A DNA stretch of 64,000 bases, taken from contig NZ_CP073063.1 in assembly GCF_022654015.1 (NCBI RefSeq), positions 1,178,001 to 1,242,000 on the forward strand, written 5' to 3'. The DNA comes from Brevundimonas diminuta. GTDB taxonomy: Bacteria > Pseudomonadota > Alphaproteobacteria > Caulobacterales > Caulobacteraceae. The notes beneath the pieces were generated by a model. That model was given only the letters and a program-made list of their open reading frames with translations, had not been told where the DNA came from and did no database searches. Of this stretch, positions 16,191 to 25,245 are shown piece after piece (position 1 is the stretch's first letter; every line of letters begins with the position of its first letter). The position numbers and the translations under genes are program-made.

Positions 16191-17135
16191 CTAATGAGTG
16201 CTTTCTGTTTCCCGAATGAACGTCGCCACATCCTGCGCCACGCCTGGCGCCAGCGGTAAGGCCGGGTCGGCGTAGGTCGCCAGATTGGCGGCGCGGTCGG
16301 CGGGGGCGGTCTTGAGTAGGTGGTTGACGCCGTCCCAGAGTTTGAGCGTGGCCTTGGGGTCGGCGGCGGCCAGGGCTTGGGCGTCCGTGACGCCGATCTG
16401 AAGGTCGGTGGTTCCCTGGCCGATGAAGACCGGGCCGTCGTAAGTGGCGAGCAGGGCGGCGGGGTCCAGCGGCAGCCACGAGATCAGATAGGGCTGGACT
16501 GACGGGCGGAACAGGGCCGCCAGCGCGGGCGGCGTGTCGGCGACGGTGCGGCCGGCTTCGAGCACGGTCAGGACGGCGAAGGCCTGGGTCTTCAGGGGTT
16601 CGGGCAGGCCGGCCTGGAGTTGTTCGCGGATCACCACGCCGGCCGGACGACCGGCGCCAGACAACAGGATCAGGCCGCAGACCTTGTCGTCGCCGCCCTC
16701 GACCGCCTTCAGCGCGACCAGGGCCCCTTCGCTGTGGCCGATCAGCCAGGCGCACGACTGATCCGTGCGCGAGGCGGCCTCGGCGGCCCAGGCGCGGGCG
16801 TCGGCGGCGTAGTCGTCGAAGCGCAGCTTGGTTTCGTCGAGCCCGGCAGGGGCGCTGGCCGCAATGCCGCGCTTGTCGATGCGCACGGTGGCGATCCCCT
16901 GTTCCGCCAGGCCCTCGGCCAGCATGCGATAGGTGGAGGCGGCGACGCCCATCGGGCTGTTCCCGTCCCGATCGGTCGGGCCTGAGCCGGGCAGGATGAC
17001 AGCGACGGCCGTGGACGCCTCCGGCGTCAGCAGCGTGCCATGCAAGGGCGCCGGCTGGGCGGGCAGGGCGATGTCGGTCGAGGCCGGGCCCGCGAGCAGG
17101 CTGGCGGCGAGAAGGGCGTGGGTCAGCGTCAGCAT
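16191..17135 (-). CDS. Exported alpha/beta hydrolase
   Basis: Serine hydrolase of the alpha/beta fold with a signal peptide (about 1-21, MLTLTHALLAASLLAGPAS). VAVILPGSGPTDRDGN forms the oxyanion-hole region, the nucleophile Ser is in LIGHSEGALVA, and a C-terminal acid/His pair is seen near IGQGTTDLQIGV and WDGVNHLLK. The product is 314 residues from the ATG at 17135, which has a good ribosome-binding site (AAGGAGA). It is the third gene of an ArsR-SdpI-hydrolase operon and starts 11 bases after sdpI. The substrate is unknown. Confidence 0.88.
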   Translation of the reverse strand: MLTLTHALLAASLLAGPASTDIALPAQPAPLHGTLLTPEASTAVAVILPGSGPTDRDGNSPMGVAASTYRMLAEGLAEQGIATVRIDKRGIAASAPAGLDETKLRFDDYAADARAWAAEAASRTDQSCAWLIGHSEGALVALKAVEGGDDKVCGLILLSGAGRPAGVVIREQLQAGLPEPLKTQAFAVLTVLEAGRTVADTPPALAALFRPSVQPYLISWLPLDPAALLATYDGPVFIGQGTTDLQIGVTDAQALAAADPKATLKLWDGVNHLLKTAPADRAANLATYADPALPLAPGVAQDVATFIRETESTH

Positions 17136-17146
17136 GGCAGTCTCCT

Positions 17147-17827
17147 TCAGAAGGGTTGGCGGTCGGGATCGGCGCGCCACACGCGCCAGCTTTCGAAGAT
17201 CGAAAGGCCTGCGACCACGATGACGGCGGCGATCAGGGCCATGACGCCATAGGGCGGGGGCGCAAGCGGCGCGGCGATCAGACCGACCAGACCGACCAGG
17301 CAGAACAACCGGCCGGCCAGACGGTTCGAGCGATCCCAGGCCAGACGGCTCTTGTAGTTCCAGGGGGTGCGCACGCCTATCAGGGGATTGGGCGCGACCC
17401 GGCCGAGAAAGGCGCCGACGACTAGCAGGATCAGCGACAGGGCGCCGGTCAGGACGGCAGGGCCGCTGTCTATGCTGGCGTGACCCAAGCTGGCCCAGGC
17501 GATGACCAGACCGACGGCGGCGACGATGAACACGGTCAGCCCCTGACCGATCCGCATCGAGCGACGACGTGAGGCGTCGCCTTGATCCTCGGCGCGCAGG
17601 GCGGCCAGACCCAGGCCGGCGGCGGCGATGAAGCCGATCACCGCCAGGCCGCCCGCGAAGGTCGCGAACTCGACCCGGTCGCCCCAGCGGTCGACCTGCC
17701 AGTCCGCATTCCAGTGCATCGGCATGGGCGTCGTCGGACCATTGACGCCGATGTGGAGGGCGAAGGCCGCCTGCACGCCGAAGACGGCGAAGGTCAGATA
17801 GTCCAGCAGGGACAGGCGATCCTTCAT
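17147..17827 (-). CDS. SdpI-family multi-span membrane protein
   Basis: Integral membrane protein of 226 residues. The N-terminal DUF1648-like part contains the PMHWNADWQVDRWG segment and the C-terminal SdpI part contains NPLIGVRTPWNYKSRLAWDRSNRLAGRLF cut here by its motif order (NPLIGVRTPW, then SRLAWDRSN). Six membrane segments are apparent. In Bacillus subtilis, SdpI gives immunity to the SdpC toxin and sequesters the SdpR repressor at the membrane; whether this homologue does either is unknown. Its start overlaps the stop of the ArsR-type regulator by four bases, reproducing the SdpR-SdpI pairing. Confidence 0.88.
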   Translation of the reverse strand: MKDRLSLLDYLTFAVFGVQAAFALHIGVNGPTTPMPMHWNADWQVDRWGDRVEFATFAGGLAVIGFIAAAGLGLAALRAEDQGDASRRRSMRIGQGLTVFIVAAVGLVIAWASLGHASIDSGPAVLTGALSLILLVVGAFLGRVAPNPLIGVRTPWNYKSRLAWDRSNRLAGRLFCLVGLVGLIAAPLAPPPYGVMALIAAVIVVAGLSIFESWRVWRADPDRQPF

Positions 17828-18129
17828 CGGCGTGGTTCCTTTGAGGGCTGGGGCAGGGGTTCGGTCGCTTCGCCGGTTCCGACGATGTCCATCAGAAAGG
17901 CCATGGCCTCCTCGACCGCCGAGATTTCCAAACGGTAGCGGATGGTCTGGCCCTCGCGCTCCGGGCTGACCAGGCCGGCCTCCTTCAGGGCGTTGAGGTG
18001 GCCGGTGATGGTGGGCCAGCTCATGTCAAAGGCGGCGGCGATATCGCCGGAGGCCAGCGGACCGGCGCGCAGCATGGCGATGATGCGACGACGCACGGGA
18101 TGCGACAGGGCCTTGAACAAGGTGTTCAT
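17824..18129 (-). CDS. ArsR/SdpR-like transcriptional regulator
   Basis: Winged-helix repressor of 101 residues. FKALSHPVRRRIIAMLRAG and DIAAAFDMSWPTITGHLNALKEAGLV form the helix-turn-helix, and GQTIRYRLE the wing. There is no CxC metal-binding motif in the recognition helix, so it is not an obvious arsenic/zinc sensor. The ATG at 18129 is chosen since the upstream extension is not protein-like. It heads the operon with SdpI-like and hydrolase genes. A perfect 14-base palindrome just upstream (18137-18150) is a likely autoregulatory operator. Confidence 0.92.
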   Translation of the reverse strand: MNTLFKALSHPVRRRIIAMLRAGPLASGDIAAAFDMSWPTITGHLNALKEAGLVSPEREGQTIRYRLEISAVEEAMAFLMDIVGTGEATEPLPQPSKEPRR

Positions 18130-18136
18130 AGCGACC

Positions 18137-18150
18137 TTCCTAATTAGGAA
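18137..18150. promoter_or_regulatory. Palindromic operator candidate for the ArsR/SdpR-like regulator
   Basis: TTCCTAATTAGGAA is a perfect 14-base palindrome seven bases upstream of the regulator's start codon and about 100 bases from the divergent TonB receptor. It overlaps the GGAAGG ribosome-binding region. ArsR-type repressors commonly bind such AT-rich dyads at their own promoter. Binding is inferred. Confidence 0.55.
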
Positions 18151-18230
18151 ATCGGCTAAATGCAATATGTCGCGGGTGCGGCGGATTGCATTGCACCGAG
18201 CGATCGGGCTAGGGACGCGCAACTTGATTT

Positions 18231-18245
18231 TGAGAATGCGTATCA
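18231..18245 (+). promoter_or_regulatory. Fur-box-like sequence
   Basis: TGAGAATGCGTATCA matches the 7-1-7 Fur dyad (TGATAAT-N-ATTATCA) with three mismatches. It sits immediately before the ATG at 18248 of a TonB receptor, consistent with iron repression of the receptor-PepSY operon. It covers the alternative ATG at 18236, which favours the downstream start or a very short leader. Confidence 0.5.
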
Positions 18246-18247
18246 AA

Positions 18248-20422
18248 ATGCCCTGCCTTCGCCGTGCCTCCGTTCTTTTTACCGCCAGCGCCCTGGCCCT
18301 GACGCTCGCCTCGCCGGCCCTGGCGCAGCAGGCGACGGCCCCGGCGGAGCTGGGGGAGATCGTGGTGACGGGATCGCAGGTTCGGCTGACGGCGCCGGCG
18401 GCGGGCGGTCAGGTGGCGCGCGGTGGACGCATTGGTCTGCTGGGCAATCTGGGCGTTATGGACACGCCGTTCTCGACCGCCAACTACACCGAAAAGCTGG
18501 TGCGTGATCAGCAGGCGCGCGGCATCGGCGACGTGCTGCAGAACGATCCGACGGTGCGGGTGTCCAAGGGGTTCGGCAACTTCCAGGAGCTGTATGTCGT
18601 TCGCGGTTTCCCGGTCTATTCGGACGACATGAGCTACAACGGGCTCTATGGCGTTTTGCCGCGCCAGTTCGTGGCGGCCGAACTGGTCGAGCGGGTCGAG
18701 GTGTTTCGCGGCGCCAGCACCTTCCTGAACGGCGCTGCGCCGGGCGGAACGGGGGTCGGCGGCGCCTTCAACCTGACGCCGAAGCGGGCGGGCGACGCCC
18801 CCCTGACGCGCCTGACCGGAGGCGTATCGGGCCGTGACGAGATCTACGCCGCCGCCGACCTGGCTCGCCGTTTCGGCGATGAAGGCGAATGGGGCGCGCG
18901 CCTGAATATCGCCAGCCGTGCGGGCGAAAGCGCCGTCGAGGATGAGACCGGCCAACTGCGGGTCGTGGGCCTTGGACTGGACCGCCGAGGCGATCGCGCC
19001 CGGTTTTCAGCCGATCTGGGCTGGCAGGATCACCGGATCGACGCGCCCCGTCCCAGCGTGACGCCTGGAACCGCCATCCCGGACGCGCCCTCGGCCGACA
19101 AGAACTTCGCCCAGCGCTGGACCTACACCGACGAGGAGCAGCTGTTCGGCGCCGTGCGCGGCGAGCTGGACCTGACCGACAGCATCAGCGCCTGGGCCGC
19201 TTTCGGCGGGCGTCAGGGCGAGGAAGACAACAGCCTGGCCAATCCGCGCGCCGACGCGGCGGGTGCGATCCGCGGCTATCGCTTCGACAATATTCGCGAG
19301 GACACGGTGTGGTCAGGCGACATCGGCGTGCGCGCCGACCTGACGACCGGCCCGATTGAGCATCGCCTGGTCGCCTCGGCCTCGCAGATCCAGTCCAAGT
19401 CGAAGAACGCCTGGGCGGCGTCGAGCTTCGCCGGCTATGCGATGGGGACGCTGACCAATCCGCTGCTGTCGCCGGCGCCGGCCATCGCCAGCGTCTCGGG
19501 CGATCTGGATGATCCAAACGTTACAGAGCGGGTCAAGAACACCAGTTTCGCCGTCGCCGATGTCTTATCCTTACTGGACGGACGGCTGCTGGCGACCGTC
19601 GGCGTCCGCTATCAGGAGATCGAAACCCGATCCTACGCCTATGCCGACGGCGCCTTCACGTCGGGCTATTCCAGCGACGCGACGACGCCGGCCTTCGCCG
19701 TGGTCTACAAGCCCAGCAACGCGATCTCGCTGTACGCCAACTATGCCGAAGCCCTGGTTCCGGGCACGACCGCGCCGGCGGTGGTCAATGGCGTGACGGT
19801 GGCGAACGGTGGCGACGTGCTGTCGCCGTTCCGCGCCGAGCAGGCCGAGATCGGCGCCAAATACGACGCTGGTTCATATGGCGGCACGTTGAGCGTCTTC
19901 CGCACGACCCTGCCCAGCGCCTTTTTCGATCCGAATACCGCTGTCTATTCGGACGGCGGCGAGCAGGAAAACAAGGGCGTCGAGCTGACGGTCTATGGCG
20001 AACCGGTCGCAGGCTTGCGTCTGATCGGCGGCGCGACATGGCTGGACGCGGAGATCAATCGGTCGCTGGCCGCCGCCAATGCGGGCAAGTCGGCGATCGG
20101 CGTGCCGGACTTTCAGGCCAATCTGAACGTCGAGTGGGACGTGCCGATGGTCAGCGGCCTGACGGTCGAGGGCCGGGCGGTCCATACCGGCGCCCAGCCG
20201 GCCAATGCGACCAATACGCTGGAGCTGGAAAGCTGGACCCGGTTCGACGCCGGCGTGCGCTACGCCTTTGTGGCGGGCGAAAAGCCGGTGACGCTGCGGG
20301 CGCGGGTCGAGAATGTCGCGGACGAGGATCAGTGGGTCGCGGTCGGCGGCTATCCGGGATCAAACTATCTGACGCTGGGCGCGCCGCGGACCTGGCGTCT
20401 GTCGGTCTCGACCGAGTTCTGA
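18248..20422 (+). CDS. TonB-dependent siderophore receptor
   Basis: Outer-membrane siderophore-type receptor of about 724 residues. The signal peptide ends SPALAQQ, the TonB box is LGEIVVTGS, and the plug shows DVLQNDPTVRVSKG, FQELYVVRGF and VERVEVFRGASTFLNGAAPGG, the FhuA/FpvA-like pattern. It closes with the barrel end RLSVSTEF (terminal Phe). There is no STN domain, so it should be a pure transporter. The ATG at 18236 is an alternative start four codons upstream. A Fur-box-like sequence overlaps the start, and a PepSY membrane protein follows after 13 bases, together forming a probable iron-uptake operon. Confidence 0.92.
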   Translation: MPCLRRASVLFTASALALTLASPALAQQATAPAELGEIVVTGSQVRLTAPAAGGQVARGGRIGLLGNLGVMDTPFSTANYTEKLVRDQQARGIGDVLQNDPTVRVSKGFGNFQELYVVRGFPVYSDDMSYNGLYGVLPRQFVAAELVERVEVFRGASTFLNGAAPGGTGVGGAFNLTPKRAGDAPLTRLTGGVSGRDEIYAAADLARRFGDEGEWGARLNIASRAGESAVEDETGQLRVVGLGLDRRGDRARFSADLGWQDHRIDAPRPSVTPGTAIPDAPSADKNFAQRWTYTDEEQLFGAVRGELDLTDSISAWAAFGGRQGEEDNSLANPRADAAGAIRGYRFDNIREDTVWSGDIGVRADLTTGPIEHRLVASASQIQSKSKNAWAASSFAGYAMGTLTNPLLSPAPAIASVSGDLDDPNVTERVKNTSFAVADVLSLLDGRLLATVGVRYQEIETRSYAYADGAFTSGYSSDATTPAFAVVYKPSNAISLYANYAEALVPGTTAPAVVNGVTVANGGDVLSPFRAEQAEIGAKYDAGSYGGTLSVFRTTLPSAFFDPNTAVYSDGGEQENKGVELTVYGEPVAGLRLIGGATWLDAEINRSLAAANAGKSAIGVPDFQANLNVEWDVPMVSGLTVEGRAVHTGAQPANATNTLELESWTRFDAGVRYAFVAGEKPVTLRARVENVADEDQWVAVGGYPGSNYLTLGAPRTWRLSVSTEF

Positions 20423-20435
20423 TCCGCGCCGGCCG

Positions 20436-21524
20436 ATGCACGCCCGGACGATCCGCGCCTGGACCTGGACGCACAAGTGGTCGAGCCTGATCTCGACCCT
20501 GTTCCTGCTGATGCTGTGCGTCACGGGACTGCCGCTGGTGTTCAGCCACGAGCTGAACGAGGCGCTGCTGCATGAGCCGTGGGCGCCGAAGAACCCGGAC
20601 GGCCGACTGCTGACGCTGGACGAGGTGCTGGCCGCCGGTCTGGCCAAACATCCGGGCGAGGTTCCGGCCTTCATGAGCTTCGACGAGGACCGGCCGGTGG
20701 TGAACGTCACCAGCCGCGCCCCCGACGCCCCGGCCGGCAAATACAGTTTCGAGCCCATCGACCAGACCAGCGGCGAGGGCGCGCCGCTGGTCGCCGGTCA
20801 TCCGGCGATGGAGTTCCTGCTTCAGCTTCACACCGACATGTTCCTGGGTCTGCCGGGAATGCTGTTTCTGGGCACGATGGGGCTGTTGCTGGTCGTCGCC
20901 GTGGTGTCGGGCGTGGTGCTGTATGCGCCCTTCATGCGTCGGCTGCCGTTCGGGACGGTGCGGGTCAAGAAGGCGGCGCGGACGCGGTGGCTGGACTACC
21001 ACAATCTGCTGGGCGTGGTGACAGCGGCCTGGGTGCTGGTGGTGGGGCTGACAGGGGTGGTGAACACCCTGGCCACGCCCATCCTGGCCTATTGGAAAGA
21101 GACGGCGCTGAAGGAGTTGACGGTCGCCTACGATGCGCCGGCCCCCGCCCAGGGCCGGGCCTCGCTGGATGCGGCGGTGGAACGGGCCAAGGCGGCGCTG
21201 CCGGGCATGAAACTGCAGTTCGTGGCGTTTCCGGGAACCGACTATTCGACCGACCACCACTATGCCGTCTTCTTCCACGGCGACACGCCGCTGACGACGC
21301 ATATGACGACGCCGGCCCTGATCGACGCGCGGACGGGCGAACTGGCGGCGGTGGCGCCGATGCCCTGGTATGTGAAGACCCTGTCGCTGTCGCAGCCGCT
21401 GCACTTCGGCGACTATGGCGGGCTGGCGCTGAAGATCCTGTGGGCGCTCTTGGACATCGCCACCATCGTGATCCTGGGGTCCGGCCTTTATCTGTGGCTG
21501 GGCAAGGGGAGACGGAAGGCGTGA
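20436..21524 (+). CDS. PepSY-associated membrane protein (siderophore-reductase type)
   Basis: PepSY-TM family inner-membrane protein of 362 residues, often found beside siderophore receptors and proposed to help ferric-siderophore reduction in the periplasm. The N-terminal THKWSSLISTLFLLMLCVTG is the first membrane helix. HTDMFLGLPGMLFLGTMG, RWLDYHNLLGVV and the C-terminal LHFGDYGGLALKILWALLD carry the conserved His residues of the family. Four membrane segments are visible, with PepSY-like periplasmic parts between them. The gene lies 13 bases after the TonB receptor, and its stop overlaps the GTG start of a small membrane-protein gene. Confidence 0.9.
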   Translation: MHARTIRAWTWTHKWSSLISTLFLLMLCVTGLPLVFSHELNEALLHEPWAPKNPDGRLLTLDEVLAAGLAKHPGEVPAFMSFDEDRPVVNVTSRAPDAPAGKYSFEPIDQTSGEGAPLVAGHPAMEFLLQLHTDMFLGLPGMLFLGTMGLLLVVAVVSGVVLYAPFMRRLPFGTVRVKKAARTRWLDYHNLLGVVTAAWVLVVGLTGVVNTLATPILAYWKETALKELTVAYDAPAPAQGRASLDAAVERAKAALPGMKLQFVAFPGTDYSTDHHYAVFFHGDTPLTTHMTTPALIDARTGELAAVAPMPWYVKTLSLSQPLHFGDYGGLALKILWALLDIATIVILGSGLYLWLGKGRRKA

Positions 21525-21718
21525 GCCGTCGCCGTCACAATCCGAGGGATCTGAGCCTGTGGGCCATCTTCCGCGCCCCCATCGTTCTGTTCGCGCTCAG
21601 CCTGATCGGGCTGGTGGGCGCGCTGTTGCAGGATGGAGTGTGGGACTGGGTGTTTGCGGCCTTGCTGGCCTCGCCCATCCTGGCGACCGGCTGGGCCGTC
21701 GTCAGATCGAGAAGCTGA
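21521..21718 (+). CDS. Small two-span membrane protein (65 residues)
   Basis: Short gene starting with GTG at 21521 inside the PepSY gene's stop (GTGA). The product has a basic N-terminus (SRRRHNPRDLSLW) and two hydrophobic helices (FRAPIVLFALSLIGLVGALL and WVFAALLASPILATGWAV). Small proteins of this type recur at the end of TonB receptor-PepSY operons; the function is unknown. The last 17 bases overlap the convergent erpA gene. Support comes from the coupled start, typical codon use and clear membrane topology. Confidence 0.75.
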   Translation: MSRRRHNPRDLSLWAIFRAPIVLFALSLIGLVGALLQDGVWDWVFAALLASPILATGWAVVRSRS

Positions 21719-22088
21719 CGCCGCAGCCGCAGCTGGAGGCCGCGTTCGGGTTCCTGACCACGAACTGGGCGCCGGCCAGTTCATCGACATAGGCGATCTC
21801 GGAGTTCTTCAGGAAGGGAACCGAGACGGGGTCGATCAAGGCGGTCTGGCCGTCGGTCTGGATGCGCAGATCGTCGTCCTCGGCCGTCTCGACAAGTTCG
21901 AACCGATACTGGAACCCCGAGCAGCCGCCGCCGTCCACCGCGACCCGCAGCATCAGGGTCTTGCCCTCGGCCGTGCCCAGCTTGGCCAGCCGCTTAGCGG
22001 CGCTGGCGGCCAGGATGATGCCTTCCGGCGCGCGCGTGGCGACGGTGAAGGCGGGTGTGGATGGTTCTGTGGATTGGACGGTGCTCAC
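21702..22088 (-). CDS. erpA: Iron-sulfur cluster insertion protein (A-type carrier)
   Basis: A-type carrier that delivers Fe-S clusters to apo-proteins. The three cluster-binding cysteines are present in GGGCSGFQY and SSCGCGVSF, and [11 protein letters not shown] near the C-terminus is the family signature. The 128 residues include about 25 non-conserved N-terminal residues. It could equally be labelled ErpA or IscA-like; the lone position without isc/suf neighbours fits ErpA. The divergent dgt gene begins close by, so the control regions probably overlap. Confidence 0.9.
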   Translation of the reverse strand: MSTVQSTEPSTPAFTVATRAPEGIILAASAAKRLAKLGTAEGKTLMLRVAVDGGGCSGFQYRFELVETAEDDDLRIQTDGQTALIDPVSVPFLKNSEIAYVDELAGAQFVVRNPNAASSCGCGVSFSI

Positions 22089-22149
22089 GGCTGTCTATAT
22101 GAGGCGGGCAGGGCCGTTCGCAAAGGGCCGCCGCTTTAAAGTTGATGAC

Positions 22150-23340
22150 TTGAGCCAGACCGATCTCGCCACCTACGCCGAACGCGCCGACCTGACCCAG
22201 GGCCGCCGCGTTTTCGAGCCCGCCAGCCGCACGCGCACCGCCTTTGCGCGGGACCGTGACCGCATCATCCATGCGACTGCGTTCCGGCGGCTGAAGGAGA
22301 AGACCCAGGTCTTCGTGGCGCATGAGGGCGATCACTACCGCACCCGCCTGACCCATTCGCTGGAGGTGGCGCAGATCGCGCGGTCGCTGGCCCATGCGCT
22401 GAGGCTGGACGACGACCTGGCGGAAACCATCGCCCTTGCCCACGACCTGGGCCATCCGCCCTTCGCCCATGCCGGCGAGGACGAGCTGGTGGTGCAGATG
22501 CGCGATCATGGGGGGTTCGATCACAACGTTCAGAGCTTCCGCGTCGTGACCGAGCTGGAGAACCGCTATCCGCAATTCGATGGGCTGAACCTGAGCTGGG
22601 AGACGGTCGAGGGCGTCATCAAGCACAACGGCCCGGTGTCGCACCGGCTGGACGAGCCGGCCTGGTCGGTCGTGCGCCCCTATGCGGCCGGCGGCGAGGC
22701 GGGGTGGGACCTGCGGCTGGGGACGTTCGCCTCGCTGGAGGCCCAGTGCGCAGCCATCGCCGACGACATCGCCTATAACAATCACGACGTGGACGACGGG
22801 GTGCAGGCGGGTCTGATCACCCTGCGCGATCTGGATCAGGTGCCGCTGATCGGGCCCATGTTGGCCGAGGTGCGCCGCGAATATCCCGACATCGACGACC
22901 GGATGCTGCGCATCGAGGCGGTGCGGCGGATGATCGGCGTGATGGTCGAGGACGTGCTGGCCGAGACGGCGCGGCGGCTCGAGGAAGACCGGATCGTCAC
23001 GACCGAGGACGTGCGGATGGCCAGGCGCACGATGGTGGATTTCTCGCACGCCATGCACGTCGATCTGGCGGTGCTGAGGAAGTTCCTGTTCGAGCGGATG
23101 TATCGCCACTACCGCGTCAACCGCACCCGCAGCCAGGCGCGGCGCGTGCTGTCGCAGCTGTTCGAACTGTTCATGGCCGAGCCGGAGGTGATGCCGCCGG
23201 AGTGGGGCGAACCGGCCATGACCCCGGACAAGACACAGCGGGCGCGCGCCGTGTGCGACTATATCGCCGGCATGACCGACCGTTACGCCATAGAAGTGCA
23301 CCAGAAGCTGTTCAGCCTCGACCTCGCCCTCGATCTGTGA
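22150..23340 (+). CDS. dgt: Deoxyguanosinetriphosphate triphosphohydrolase-like protein
   Basis: HD-domain phosphohydrolase expected to hydrolyse dNTPs (dGTP in the type enzyme). The N-terminal [22 protein letters not shown], given here in parts, the [14 protein letters not shown] segment and the metal-binding pair in [15 protein letters not shown] identify it. Starts are ambiguous: a TTG at 22150 (396 residues) fits the family N-terminus and leaves room for a leader, while an ATG at 22099 would lie only ten bases from the divergent erpA start. In relatives such as Caulobacter, dgt heads a group with argS, a SPOR gene, nagZ and scpAB; here argS is missing from that group. Confidence 0.88.
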   Translation: MSQTDLATYAERADLTQGRRVFEPASRTRTAFARDRDRIIHATAFRRLKEKTQVFVAHEGDHYRTRLTHSLEVAQIARSLAHALRLDDDLAETIALAHDLGHPPFAHAGEDELVVQMRDHGGFDHNVQSFRVVTELENRYPQFDGLNLSWETVEGVIKHNGPVSHRLDEPAWSVVRPYAAGGEAGWDLRLGTFASLEAQCAAIADDIAYNNHDVDDGVQAGLITLRDLDQVPLIGPMLAEVRREYPDIDDRMLRIEAVRRMIGVMVEDVLAETARRLEEDRIVTTEDVRMARRTMVDFSHAMHVDLAVLRKFLFERMYRHYRVNRTRSQARRVLSQLFELFMAEPEVMPPEWGEPAMTPDKTQRARAVCDYIAGMTDRYAIEVHQKLFSLDLALDL

Positions 23341-23416
23341 TTCGAAAGATGCACGCGGGGGCGTAGAGTGATCGTTCGGCGCGCCGATTCGCGCCGACAG
23401 ACGGCGGAGCGCGACC

Positions 23417-24193
23417 ATGTCCTTTGAAGACGACAACAAACCCGGCCGGGGCGCCTATACGCCGCCGACCGACGACGACCTACCGTTCCGTCGCAACAGC
23501 TACGATCCGCGCAGCGGCCGCAATGTCGGCTCGGGCGGGGGCAAGGCGCCGCCGGTGACATTGATCATCAGCGCGGTGGTCCTGCTGCTGCTGATCGTAG
23601 CGGTGATCTTCTTCTATCGGTCCGGCATGCGCGCCTCGACCGACGCGCCGCCGGCCGTGGGTCAGCCGGTCGGCGAGATGAAGACCGCCGCGCCTATCGA
23701 CGCCCAGCCGATCGATCCGGCCGAGGGCGTGCGCGTCTACCGCGACGAGACCGAGACCACCGATGCGCCCGTGACCTTCACCCCGCCGCCCGAGGCGCCC
23801 CAGCCGCGTCCGGCCGCGCCGCCGACCGCCGCACCGACCGGACAGGGCCTGCCGCCCGCCAATACGGCCACAACGGCCGCGCCTGCGCCGCGTCCGACGG
23901 CTCCCACTGCGCCCGTCGCTGCGCCGGCGACCAAGGCTCCGGCCGCGACCGGCGGATCGGCCTCGGTCCAGATCGGCGCCTTCTCCTCGACCGAGATCGC
24001 GGACCGGGAATACGCCGCCGTCGCCGGCCGCTTCGGCGCGTTCGCCTCGGGTGCCGAAAAGCGCGTGACCGAAGTGACCTCGTCCAGCGGATCGACCCTG
24101 TACCGCACAGCCTTCTCGGGCCTGTCGCGCGAACGGGCGGTAGCCTTCTGCAACGCGCTGAAGGCAGCGGGCCGGGACTGCATCGTCCGGTGA
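23417..24193 (+). CDS. SPOR-domain cell-envelope protein
   Basis: Bitopic membrane protein of 258 residues. It has a cytoplasmic acidic/polar N-terminus (1-44), one membrane helix (about 46-67, VTLIISAVVLLLLIVAVIFF), a long Pro/Ala-rich periplasmic linker (about 95-180) and a C-terminal SPOR domain (about 182-258, ASVQIGAFSSTEIADREY and AFCNALKAAGRDCIV). SPOR domains bind denuded septal peptidoglycan, so a division-site role is likely. It is followed directly by nagZ, whose GTG start overlaps its stop, linking it to peptidoglycan turnover. Confidence 0.9.
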   Translation: MSFEDDNKPGRGAYTPPTDDDLPFRRNSYDPRSGRNVGSGGGKAPPVTLIISAVVLLLLIVAVIFFYRSGMRASTDAPPAVGQPVGEMKTAAPIDAQPIDPAEGVRVYRDETETTDAPVTFTPPPEAPQPRPAAPPTAAPTGQGLPPANTATTAAPAPRPTAPTAPVAAPATKAPAATGGSASVQIGAFSSTEIADREYAAVAGRFGAFASGAEKRVTEVTSSSGSTLYRTAFSGLSRERAVAFCNALKAAGRDCIVR

Positions 24194-25239
24194 CGTCCGC
24201 CGCCATCTATGGCTGCCTGGGACATCGGTTGACGGAGGCTGAAAAGGCCTTCTTCGCCGAGGTCCGACCCTGGGGCTTCATCCTGTTCCGGCGCAATATC
24301 GACACGCCGGAACAGGTGCGGGCCCTGACCGACGAACTGCGGGCGTCCATAGGCGATCCCGAGGCGCCGATCCTGATCGACCAGGAAGGCGGTCGGGTCC
24401 AGCGGATGGGGCCGCCCCACTGGCCCAAATATCCGCCGGGTAACGCCTATCTGAAGGCGACGAACGAGTTGGCGCAGGCGCGTGAGCTGACGCGGCTGGG
24501 CGCGCGCCTGATGGCGCACGATCTGCGCGAGGTCGGGGTGACCGTCGACCTGCTGCCGGTGCTGGACGTGCCGGTTCCCGGCGCCCACGACATCATCGGC
24601 GACCGCGCCTATGGCGTCGATCCCGAGACGGTCGCTGTGCTGGGCCGCGCGGCGGCGGAAGGCCTGCTGGCGGGCGGGGTTCTGCCCTGCATCAAGCACA
24701 TGCCGGGCCATGGCCGGGCCTTTGCGGACACGCACAAGGATCTGCCGACGGTTCACGCCGATCTGGACACGCTGGACGCCTGGGACTTTGCGCCGTTCAA
24801 GGCCCTGTCGGACATGCCGATCGGCATGACGGCGCACATCGTCTTCACCGCGATCGATCAAAAACACCCGGCGACGCAGTCGAAGAAGGCCATTCGCCTG
24901 ATCCGCGAGCGGTTGGGATTCGGCGGCCTGCTGCTGTCCGACGATCTGGTGATGAACGCCCTTTCGGGCTCGCTGACCCAGCGCGCGCACAAGGCGCTGA
25001 AGGCAGGGTGCGATCTCGTCGTGCACTGGAACGGCGACATGGACGAAATGCGCCAGGTCGCCGAGGGCGTCGGGCCGCTGAAGGGCGGGGCGCGCCGCCG
25101 GGCGGACGCCGCGCTGGCCCGGATCGTGCGCACGCCCGAACCGCTGGATCCCGTCGCGGGGCACGATCGCTTCTTCAAGGCCATGCGCGGTCGGATGGAC
25201 GCCGCCAAGGGGCCGGACGTGGGTGAGGCGCAGGCCTAA
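24190..25239 (+). CDS. nagZ: Beta-N-acetylhexosaminidase of cell-wall recycling
   Basis: Cytoplasmic family 3 glycoside hydrolase that removes GlcNAc from anhydro-muropeptides. PILIDQEGGRVQRM, the catalytic loop KHMPGHGRAFADTHKDLP (acid/base His in the DTH variant of the usual DSH) and the nucleophile Asp in GLLLSDDLVM are all present. The 349-residue length is typical. It starts with GTG overlapping the SPOR gene's stop and is followed after six bases by scpA, so it lies in a SPOR-nagZ-scpA-scpB operon. Confidence 0.95.
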   Translation: MTSAAIYGCLGHRLTEAEKAFFAEVRPWGFILFRRNIDTPEQVRALTDELRASIGDPEAPILIDQEGGRVQRMGPPHWPKYPPGNAYLKATNELAQARELTRLGARLMAHDLREVGVTVDLLPVLDVPVPGAHDIIGDRAYGVDPETVAVLGRAAAEGLLAGGVLPCIKHMPGHGRAFADTHKDLPTVHADLDTLDAWDFAPFKALSDMPIGMTAHIVFTAIDQKHPATQSKKAIRLIRERLGFGGLLLSDDLVMNALSGSLTQRAHKALKAGCDLVVHWNGDMDEMRQVAEGVGPLKGGARRRADAALARIVRTPEPLDPVAGHDRFFKAMRGRMDAAKGPDVGEAQA

Positions 25240-25245
25240 GGACCT

